This document shows, piece after piece, positions 1-4,576 of a DNA stretch of 5,994 nucleotides. The notes under the pieces are model-generated. The model was not told the origin of the DNA and did no database searches. It worked only from the letters and a program-made list of their open reading frames with translations. The number at the start of each line of letters is the position of its first letter. Position 1 is the first letter of the stretch. The translations under genes and the position numbers were made by a program. The stretch is from Oscillospiraceae bacterium (GTDB lineage: Bacteria > Bacillota > Clostridia > Oscillospirales > Ruminococcaceae): positions 1 through 5,994 of the forward strand of contig JAHHTS010000122.1 in NCBI GenBank assembly GCA_020024475.1, in the 5' to 3' direction.

Positions 1-1
1 T

Positions 2-787
2 AATAAAATTAATTATCTAGTTACTATTGCAACAGAATTAAATATGCTTGCTAATGATTTAAATACTCCAATAACTTTTAAAGGAAATGATGAAATTTAT
101 CAAGTTGCGAAGGGAATTGATTATTTAAGATTATCAGTTATATCAAAGTCAAAAAAAGAAAAAGAGGCATTTGATGCAAATATGAATTTAATTACATCAT
201 TATCACATGATATAAAAACACCTTTAACTTCAGTTATTACATATATAGAACTTGCAATTGACTCTGTACCATATGAAAAAACAAAAGATTTATTAAAAAT
301 ATCATTAAACAAATCATATCATTTGCGAAATATAACAAATGATATATTTGATCATTTTTTATTACATTCCAATAAATATAATATTGTGTTTGAAGAAGTT
401 AATGCAAAAGATTTAATTTTACCTATGCTGGAAGAAAATCTAGTTGATTTAGAATTAAGAGGAACAATAATTGTTAGGAATATCGAAGACATTCATTCGA
501 AAATCAATGTCAATATTAACCTGATATATAGAGTTTTTGAAAATATTTTTTCGAATATTGAAAAATATGCTGATTTATCTAAAGTAATTGTAGTAACGTA
601 TAACTTAAAAGATTCCGCATTATTAGTTTCTATAAAAAATCATAAAAAGGAAGATCATGAATCCTATTCATCAACCAAAATAGGATTAAATAATTGTATA
701 GCAATTATGAAAAAACATCATGGTATTTGTGATATTCTTGAAACAGACGAATTATTTATGATTACATTGAAATTTCCACTACTTTAA
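2..787 (+). CDS. Sensor histidine kinase, C-terminal part (5' end outside window)
   Basis: This is the cytoplasmic part of a two-component sensor kinase, which would autophosphorylate on histidine and pass the phosphate to a response regulator. The frame is open from base 2, so the ATG at 44 is probably internal; the sensor and membrane segments lie upstream. Numbering from that ATG, residues 1-35 look like the end of a HAMP linker (TPITFKGNDEI). The H-box SLSHDIKTPLTS gives phospho-acceptor His55. The N-box ENIFSNIEKYA gives Asn171, and a G2-like segment STKIGLNNC lies at 210-218. The usual DxGxG G1 motif is absent; the corresponding strand reads LLVSIKNHKKED. The ATP lid is also very short, so the protein is either a divergent subgroup with a minimal ATP-binding domain or a weak kinase. 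The partner regulator is presumably upstream. A promoter and a small secreted-peptide gene follow, and are possible targets by position only. Confidence 0.9.
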   Translation, partial: NKINYLVTIATELNMLANDLNTPITFKGNDEIYQVAKGIDYLRLSVISKSKKEKEAFDANMNLITSLSHDIKTPLTSVITYIELAIDSVPYEKTKDLLKISLNKSYHLRNITNDIFDHFLLHSNKYNIVFEEVNAKDLILPMLEENLVDLELRGTIIVRNIEDIHSKINVNINLIYRVFENIFSNIEKYADLSKVIVVTYNLKDSALLVSIKNHKKEDHESYSSTKIGLNNCIAIMKKHHGICDILETDELFMITLKFPLL

Positions 788-810
788 AATTTAGATTTCT
801 TTAGATATTA

Positions 811-840
811 TTGACTTAATAATTTATATTTCCTTGTAAT
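811..840 (+). promoter_or_regulatory. Promoter of the small secreted-peptide gene
   Basis: A -35 element TTGACT (811-816) and a -10 element TGTAAT (835-840) are separated by 18 bases; each matches the sigma-A consensus at five of six positions. It sits in the gap after the kinase stop and about 17 bases before a strong GAGGAGGA ribosome binding site (857-864). It would therefore transcribe the peptide gene independently of the kinase. Confidence 0.6.
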
Positions 841-867
841 AATTTAAATGAAAAATGAGGAGGAAAT

Positions 868-1088
868 ATAAAACGAAAAAAACTTACCGTTAACTGTTGG
901 GTATGATGGCTATTGGAATAACTATTTCTAGTCTTGTACCTGTATCTGCTAAAGAAATGAATTATGCAAATGATGAAGTCTTAACTTTAAATGATTATGA
1001 AAGCATGTCTGAATTAGAATTAAACGCATGGAAAGTAGGGTTATGGTCTTATAGATGTACTGTCGAATATGATAAATGGGCTAAATGA
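868..1088 (+). pseudogene. Small secreted peptide with broken start region
   Basis: The open frame 897-1088 encodes 63 residues beginning inside a signal peptide: hydrophobic core GMMAIGITISSLVPVSA, then a likely cleavage before KEMNYAND. The mature part is about 44 residues, acidic at first and ending in an aromatic-rich tail (WKVGLWSYRCTVEYDKWAK) with a single cysteine. The basic n-region expected of a signal peptide (KRKKLTV) is present but in another frame (871-891), right after a strong ribosome binding site at 857-864. The codon where a start should be is ATA (868-870), one base from ATG. The two frames are joined by a length change near 892-896, where one base is missing or two are extra. 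So either the gene carries two inactivating lesions, or the read has errors there, or translation starts poorly at TTG 897 or ATG 903/906 without a good binding site. I do not recognise the family; a secreted signalling or antimicrobial peptide is possible but unproven. Confidence 0.55.
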
Positions 1089-1247
1089 TGAAATGATGAA
1101 AATAAAATATATAATTCTACATTCAAATCATTTAATTTTATAGAATAACTTATACGTCATTAACCACGGATAAATAAGGTTGATAGAAAGGAAAAGGTAT
1201 GTTGATGATCAATTAAATGAGTCAATTACAATATACAAGGATTATCT

Positions 1248-1484
1248 ATGAATAAAAAAGTAACTATAGGTGCAGTATTATTTGTAATCGGTCTTGTAAT
1301 TATGGCAATTGGTGTACAAGACATTGCAAGTATAATATCCAGTGTTTTAAATATCGTCTTTAAACTTGAATTACCTGATGTCTTATTTAATTCATTTATT
1401 TTTAGGAATGCCGCTATTTTAATAGGAGGATTAATAACTATTATTGGAGCAATAATAGTTAGAAAGAACAATACTGATATTTAA
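1248..1484 (+). CDS. Small protein with two membrane segments, unknown function
   Basis: The 78-residue protein begins MNKK and has two clear hydrophobic helices, about residues 6-22 (IGAVLFVIGLVIMAIGV region) and 54-71 (NAAILIGGLITIIGAIIV). A partly hydrophobic loop lies between them, and the tail is basic (RKNNTDI). Both ends probably face the cytoplasm. The ATG at 1248 has a modest AAGGA binding site at 1237-1241, six bases upstream. I found no convincing promoter in the 160 bases before it, so it may be transcribed with the peptide gene. A small two-helix protein after a secreted peptide is a layout seen with bacteriocin immunity proteins, but no motif here supports that. The opposite-strand frame across it is a shadow. 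Confidence 0.7.
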   Translation: MNKKVTIGAVLFVIGLVIMAIGVQDIASIISSVLNIVFKLELPDVLFNSFIFRNAAILIGGLITIIGAIIVRKNNTDI

Positions 1485-1558
1485 ATGATACATATTTTGA
1501 AATGTAAGCAAAAGAAAATAAAAACTATGTAGTTTATTTGCTAATTATATTTAGTATT

Positions 1559-1590
1559 TCTTCTTTTTCTAGAATCTTCTTTTTCTAGAA
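1559..1590. repeat. 16-bp perfect tandem duplication
   Basis: The unit TCTTCTTTTTCTAGAA occurs twice in a row, at 1559-1574 and 1575-1590, with no mismatch. Each copy ends with the palindrome TTCTAGAA. It lies in non-coding DNA; the likely origin is replication slippage, although paired palindromes could also bind a protein. Confidence 0.85.
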
Positions 1591-1677
1591 ATTTATAAGT
1601 AAAAAAAGATAGTGAAGTTTCAACAAATGAAAATTATTTCTTAATGTAAATAATACAAATTGATTATTTAGGTCCAT

Positions 1678-1710
1678 ATTATATTCCACAAAAAAGATTA
1701 GGAATATAAT
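1678..1710. repeat. Inverted repeat with 10-bp arms
   Basis: ATTATATTCC (1678-1687) and GGAATATAAT (1701-1710) are perfect reverse complements around a 13-base A-rich loop. The stem is mostly A/T and is not followed by a T-run, so it does not look like a terminator. It could be an operator, or a stem in a short transcript that ends at the terminator downstream. Confidence 0.6.
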
Positions 1711-1719
1711 TTATCAATG

Positions 1720-1736
1720 AATTTGTTTAACAAATT
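1720..1736. repeat. 17-bp palindrome
   Basis: AATTTGTT (1720-1727) and AACAAATT (1729-1736) mirror each other perfectly around a single T. This symmetry suits binding by a dimeric regulator better than an RNA hairpin, because a one-base loop cannot form. It lies ten bases after the inverted repeat at 1678-1710 and twelve before the terminator. Confidence 0.55.
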
Positions 1737-1748
1737 TGAATAGATGAT

Positions 1749-1776
1749 AAACATCGTAGTAATACGGTGTTTTTTT
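1749..1776 (+). terminator. Rho-independent terminator
   Basis: A 10-bp stem (AAACATCGTA at 1749-1758 with TACGGTGTTT at 1763-1772, one G-U pair) closes a GTAA tetraloop and is followed directly by a T-run to 1776. It reads on the + strand. The nearest upstream gene ends 264 bases earlier, so it ends either a long 3' tail of that transcript or a separate small RNA. Confidence 0.8.
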
Positions 1777-1941
1777 GTTATAGAAAGCCTGCAATTCGAT
1801 ATATAGCCACAGGTTAATACAAGTATCTTGTGTGATATTTTAAGAGGATCCTAGAGGAAAAACACTCGATTTTTGCCCTGAGAAGTAACACAAAACAAAT
1901 CTAATGTATCTTTCCCTGTAGTTTTTATTTGTTGATAGAAA

Positions 1942-2198
1942 GCTGAATTGATAAAAACGAGAATGTCTAAATATCTTAAGGAAGAATAAGTATTCTTCCT
2001 TGATGAACCAGGTCTAAAGAAATATAACGAACTAGTAGAAATATGTAAACCATTTCTTGATGCAATGGATCACTTTCCTGCTTTAGCAAACCTTTCGTTG
2101 ATAGATTTAAAGAGATATTTAGAGTCAAAGAAGAACAAGAATTAGAGCATAAATTGAAGCGAAAACAAAACAAGAATATAAGAGATTGGGAAAGATAG
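1942..2198 (+). pseudogene. Frameshifted C-terminal coding relic, probably mobile-element gene
   Basis: Two frames read as one broken protein. From 1942 one frame gives AELIKTRMSKYLKEE, a stop at 1987-1989, then FFLDEPGLKKYNELVEICK followed by PFLDAMDHFPALAN. A shift by one frame near 2085-2095 continues as FVDRFKEIFRVKEEQELEHK, then LKRKQNKNIRDWER, and a stop at 2196-2198. The lysine/glutamate-rich helical end followed by a natural stop looks like the C-terminus of a real protein of which only about 85 residues remain. I do not recognise the family. Its position just before a TnpW-like gene suggests it came from the same transposon or conjugative element. The opposite-strand frame across it (1976-2173) is judged a shadow. 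Confidence 0.5.
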
Positions 2199-2249
2199 TT
2201 AATTCGACTATACTCACTACTTATTGTCTTCTTGATAAGTTAAAACGTA

Positions 2250-2286
2250 GATTATTGGATATTTCTAAAAGGAATGCCCAATAATC
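2250..2286 (+). promoter_or_regulatory. Hairpin upstream of the TnpW-like gene
   Basis: GATTATTGG (2250-2258) pairs perfectly with CCAATAATC (2278-2286). Inside it a smaller stem, ATTTC (2261-2265) with GGAAT (2271-2275), can close a TAAAA loop. There is no T-run after it. It stands ten bases before the AAAGGAGGA ribosome binding site (2296-2304), so it could shape the leader of that mRNA or be a protein-binding dyad of the parent element. Confidence 0.45.
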
Positions 2287-2313
2287 AAATCTAACAAAGG
2301 AGGAACAAACTAT

Positions 2314-2433
2314 ATGACAGAAAACGATTTTTCTTATATAACACGTATAGGTAATACAACTTTTATTATAAATATTAGACAATCAAAAAATGAAAAAAGC
2401 CTTTATAGATTTTACTCTAAAATTACAGTATAA
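2314..2433 (+). CDS. TnpW-like transposon-encoded small protein, probably truncated
   Basis: The ATG at 2314 follows a strong AAAGGAGGA site with good spacing and encodes 39 residues. The N-terminus, MTENDFSYITRIGNTTFIIN followed by IRQSKNEK, resembles the small TnpW-type proteins of clostridial transposons and conjugative elements, which share a core like RIGNTTF.V and a SxN/SxT segment. Those proteins are usually about 50-70 residues, so this one is short. After KNEK the reading changes to an unfamiliar sequence and stops at 2431-2433. A neighbouring frame from 2390 (KKAFIDFTLKLQYNESKELY, then LSYVK) stays open to about 2470 and may be the original continuation after a frameshift. The function of TnpW proteins is not established. 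The family call rests on memory of the motif only. Confidence 0.5.
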   Translation: MTENDFSYITRIGNTTFIINIRQSKNEKSLYRFYSKITV

Positions 2434-2456
2434 TGAGTCAAAAGAGCTGTATTTAA

Positions 2457-2501
2457 GCTATGTAAAATAATTTTGACAAGAAGAAAGGCTATGTAAAAGA
2501 T
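2457..2501 (+). promoter_or_regulatory. Promoter with flanking 11-bp direct repeat, for the regulator operon
   Basis: A perfect -35 hexamer TTGACA (2473-2478) is followed after 17 bases by a weak -10 candidate AAAGAT (2496-2501). An exact direct repeat, GCTATGTAAAA, lies at 2457-2467 and 2488-2498, 31 bases apart (about three helical turns). One copy is upstream of the -35 and the other lies in the spacer and touches the -10. This arrangement suits binding by the Xre-type protein encoded just downstream, which would give autorepression. The weak -10 makes the exact start site uncertain. Confidence 0.5.
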
Positions 2502-2560
2502 GTTGGATAGACATTTAGGTGGTAATATATGACAATGACATCGAAAGGAGCAATCGGGAC

Positions 2561-2968
2561 ATGGAAATAGGTAAGAAGCTTAAAAATGCACGCGTACAGT
2601 CTAGAATGACACAAGAAAATGTTGCAGAAAAAATCAATGTATCAAGACAGACAATTTCAAACTGGGAAAATGAAAAATCTTATCCAGACATTATTAGTGT
2701 AATAGAGTTGAGTAATCTATATTCTATAAGTCTTGACGTATTGCTAAAGGGTGATGAAAAAATGATTGAACATTTAGAAGAAAGTACAAATGTAGTAAAA
2801 AGCAACCAAAAAATGATATGGGCAATTATTGTAAATATCATTGTCGTAGCATTGCTGATAACATTAAATATGTTTATCCCCGATAACCGTTATTTCTTGG
2901 TAGGAATATTTTGTCTTATGGTTATCACTTCATCAGCATTGCTTTATCAAATAATCAAAAAATTTTAA
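2561..2968 (+). CDS. Xre-family helix-turn-helix regulator with two C-terminal membrane segments
   Basis: This 135-residue protein carries an HTH_3/Xre DNA-binding domain at about residues 4-62. The turn and recognition helix are INVSRQTISNWENEKSYP, followed by the typical LLKGD end of the fold. A linker (63-84) leads to two hydrophobic helices at about 85-105 and 110-131, so the DNA-binding domain is probably tethered to the inner face of the membrane. The ATG at 2561 is preferred over a GTG at 2519: it has an AAAGGAG site (2544-2550) ten bases upstream and starts exactly at the domain (MEIGKKLKNAR). The next gene begins 15 bases after its stop, and that gene's binding site overlaps the stop codon, so the two are translationally coupled. 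Regulation by itself at the upstream direct repeat is a reasonable inference. Membrane-bound Xre proteins paired with a small membrane protein are common in Firmicutes; their signals are mostly unknown. Confidence 0.88.
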   Translation: MEIGKKLKNARVQSRMTQENVAEKINVSRQTISNWENEKSYPDIISVIELSNLYSISLDVLLKGDEKMIEHLEESTNVVKSNQKMIWAIIVNIIVVALLITLNMFIPDNRYFLVGIFCLMVITSSALLYQIIKKF

Positions 2969-2983
2969 GGAGGATATTTTGTT

Positions 2984-3310
2984 ATGAATTTGAACATAGT
3001 TTTAGCGGTGATTTGTGGAGCAGTTGCACTTGTAGGAGCGTTTTGTGTTGTGTTTCAGATTTATCATATGACTGTTATAGACGCAACAGCTAGAGGATTA
3101 AAGCACCCTAAATTTTGGGGAGTATTTACGATGAGTGGGAATAATTCAAGTGGTTTGCTTATGTATTTAATCGGAAGAAGAAAATATCCTATTATAAATA
3201 TGAGTGAAAGCAACTCAAAAGAAATAGAAAAGCGTAAAAAATCAGCAGGTATTGGATTGTTATTTTTGGTTATTAGCGTAATTGGTATGATATGTACGAC
3301 CTTAATATAA
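2984..3310 (+). CDS. Small membrane protein paired with the Xre regulator
   Basis: The 108-residue protein starts at ATG 2984 with an AAGGAGGA site (2967-2974) that overlaps the stop of the regulator gene. It has an N-terminal membrane helix (about residues 2-27) and a C-terminal one (about 89-108). The middle contains a conserved-looking segment, ATARGLKHPKFWGVF, then MSGNNSSGLLMYLIGRRKYP and a charged stretch (SKEIEKRKKSAG). I recall similar unnamed proteins next to Xre regulators in Firmicutes, but I know of no assigned function. The tight coupling suggests that the two proteins act together, for instance as membrane partner or anti-regulator; that is inference. A rho-independent terminator follows at 3355-3387 and closes the operon. 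The opposite-strand frame across it is a shadow. Confidence 0.8.
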   Translation: MNLNIVLAVICGAVALVGAFCVVFQIYHMTVIDATARGLKHPKFWGVFTMSGNNSSGLLMYLIGRRKYPIINMSESNSKEIEKRKKSAGIGLLFLVISVIGMICTTLI

Positions 3311-3354
3311 CAGTAATAAAATACAGATTTGTGATTATATCTTGTAGCATTTAT

Positions 3355-3387
3355 AAAGCAGTTATTCTTAGGATTGACTGCTTTTTT
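3355..3387 (+). terminator. Rho-independent terminator of the regulator operon
   Basis: AAAGCAGT (3355-3362) pairs with ACTGCTTT (3377-3384). An inner ATTC/GGAT pairing can tighten the loop, and six Ts run from 3382 to 3387. It lies 45 bases after the stop of the small membrane protein gene. Confidence 0.85.
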
Positions 3388-3409
3388 CATCCCCAGGAGT
3401 GATTGATTT

Positions 3410-4000
3410 ATGCAAAAGATTTGGAATAAAGGACACCGTATCAGATCCAGCGATAAGTACCTTGCCTATCACCTTTCCATAGGGACGTTTCTGTTTGTGT
3501 TCGTGGTGGTTCTTCTGCTACTGAATATCAAATACCTCATACGTGCCAATTGAGCATTTCAGCTTGTTAGAAAACGGCTTGACGCTTTCCACACATACAA
3601 CTTCATAACCATACTGATAGCTACTAGTATTTGTGCATTGATCACTTTTCTGTTCTACCGCTTCTGCTACGACAGCTTCAAAAGGTTACTGCACTGTCAA
3701 AAGCTGGCAAGAATGATACTGGAAAACAGGTGGTATGAAACAGAAACACAAAAGGACAGCGGTTTTTTCACTGACCTGCAAAGCAGATCAAGGGAAAAAA
3801 TCGTCTGGTTTCCGAAGATGTACTATCAAATGGAAAAGGGACTGCTTCATATCCGCTGTGAGATTACTTTGGGAAAATATCAAAATCAGCTTTTACGGTA
3901 AGATGATAAATTGGAAAGTTGTAAGCTGACCGACAAGATCTCGCATGATGGCTATATCGAATACAACCTGCTTTATGATATGATAGAGAACAGTTTTTAA
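3410..4000 (+). pseudogene. Remnant of conjugative coupling ATPase (Tn916 Orf21 / YdcQ / TcpA type, FtsK-SpoIIIE family)
   Basis: In intact integrative elements this protein is the membrane-bound DNA-translocating ATPase that feeds DNA to the transfer machinery. Here only the N-terminal part is left. The ATG at 3410 has an AGGAGTGA site (3395-3402), and the frame gives MQKIWNKGHRIRSSDKYLAY and a membrane segment. TGA at 3551-3553 then interrupts it. The same frame continues through a second membrane segment into YDSFKRLLHCQKLARMILEN, SGFFTDLQSRSREKI, FPKMYYQMEKGLLHIRCEIT and LGKYQNQLL, all hallmark segments of the family as I recall it. TAA at 3899-3901 and TAA at 3998-4000 follow, with the expected YIEYNLLYDMIEN in between. 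A one-base frameshift in the T-run at 3994-3998 would extend the similarity weakly to about 4047. The Walker A motif and the entire ATPase core are missing, so it cannot function. It is visibly richer in G and C than its neighbours, which supports a foreign origin. Confidence 0.85.
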
Positions 4001-4016
4001 GATTGACAACATCTTT

Positions 4017-4232
4017 GTCAATGATTCTGTGAGGATAGAAATCAATTGAAACCTTATCTCTAGATTTATTGAAATCAGAAGTTAGCTGATCATCACGAGA
4101 TTTGGCCCAATCAATAACTTCATCTCTGGACATATGCATCTCATCCATGAGCTCATTGATGCGACCTAATTTTTCATGAATTACAGTTTTTCGGTTCCCA
4201 TTATTATAGATATCTCTAATGATGTTAACTGT
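4017..4232 (-). pseudogene. Opposite-strand gene fragment, family not recognised
   Basis: Reading the minus strand from a stop at 4233-4235, the frame gives TVNIIRDIYNNGNRKTVIHE, KLGRINELMDEMHMSRDEV, IDWAKSRDDQLTSDFNKSR and DKVSIDFYPHRIID. It is rich in charged residues with helical spacing and looks like real protein rather than a shadow. The frame's own ATG at 4148 lies inside it, so the true N-terminus has been lost or was never included. Its end runs head-on into the coupling-ATPase remnant around 4000-4050, and from there to 3864 the frame is antisense to that pseudogene and probably meaningless. Internal parts of transposases and similar mobile-element proteins can look like this, but I cannot name a family. 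Confidence 0.4.
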
Positions 4233-4505
4233 TCAAAATTTTTTGTTTTATTAATTTTTAATCTCATAAAACACCTGGTCATATAGTATATAATAATCAT
4301 CTCATAAATAATGAAAAAACACGATAAATAAAAACATAAAATTTGACAAAATAAAATGGCTTATAATAGCCCATGAAATAAATGTTATTTGAATATTGAT
4401 ATTATGCCTAAAATACAGTTAAAGCGTCAAAGACCCAGAATTATACCTTATATTTGGATAACCATTCGTTTTACTTTCAGAATAATCAGATAGTATTAGA
4501 AATAG
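4233..4505. other. Non-coding A/T-rich spacer
   Basis: No convincing gene is visible on either strand. The stretch holds an exact 10-mer repeat, ATCTCATAAA, at 4261-4270 and 4299-4308. It also has a TTGACA (4343-4348) and TATAAT (4362-4367) pair only 13 bases apart, with the TATAAT inside a GGCT/AGCC dyad at 4358-4371. That spacing is too short for a normal promoter. It probably marks the boundary between mobile-element debris and the protease gene. Confidence 0.5.
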
Positions 4506-4549
4506 GTTTCATGTTGATATTTGTAGAACTTTGTGTGATAATATGAAAC
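4506..4549 (+). promoter_or_regulatory. Extended -10 promoter of the IdeS-like gene, bracketed by an inverted repeat
   Basis: TTGATA (4514-4519) and GATAAT (4537-4542) are 17 bases apart, and TGT precedes the -10 to give an extended -10 (TGn). Transcription would start near 4549, about 28 bases before the TTG start codon. A perfect inverted repeat, GTTTCAT (4506-4512) and ATGAAAC (4543-4549), flanks the promoter exactly and could be an operator site pair. No regulator can be assigned from the window. Confidence 0.65.
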
Positions 4550-4576
4550 GATGAATGGAAAAACAGGGTGATCAAT

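Larger units (their letters stand above)
1485..1941. other. Gene-free, very A/T-rich stretch with repeats and dyads
   Basis: No frame in this stretch has a plausible gene with a binding site. It contains a 16-bp tandem duplication, a 10-bp-arm inverted repeat, a 17-bp palindrome and an intrinsic terminator, listed separately. A weak imperfect hairpin at about 1508-1542 could end the transcript of the upstream 78-residue gene. After the terminator, 1777-1941 shows only short features: a small ACAAG-TAT-CTTGT hairpin near 1819-1831, and two imperfect copies of a GTTgATAGAAAGC-like motif (1777-1800 and 1931-1952). The 12-mer GTTGATAGAAAG also occurs exactly at 1179-1190. Confidence 0.6.

Noticed and set aside
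1217..1255. 12-codon frame overlapping the start of the 78-residue membrane protein as a leader peptide
   Set aside because: There is no ribosome binding site in front of it, and the length is within chance.
1226..1471. Minus-strand frame across the 78-residue gene
   Set aside because: It is a shadow of an A/T-rich membrane-protein gene on the plus strand, with no binding site of its own.
1777..1952. GTTgATAGAAAGC-like motif copies as an array or CRISPR-like repeat
   Set aside because: There are only two imperfect copies plus one distant 12-mer match, without regular spacing; chance is likely in such A/T-rich DNA.
1976..2173. Minus-strand frame of 65 codons
   Set aside because: It is antisense to the frameshifted relic at 1942-2198, whose plus-strand peptide has a far more protein-like composition.
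2519..2560. GTG at 2519 as start of the Xre regulator
   Set aside because: The extra 14 residues do not belong to the fold, and ATG 2561 has the better placed ribosome binding site.
3864..4148. Minus-strand frame of 94 codons as a complete gene
   Set aside because: Its start is inside a longer open stretch, and its second half is antisense to the coupling-ATPase remnant. Only 4017-4232 is kept, as a fragment.
4343..4367. TTGACA plus TATAAT as a promoter for the protease
   Set aside because: The hexamers match well but are only 13 bases apart, and a better spaced promoter lies at 4514-4542.
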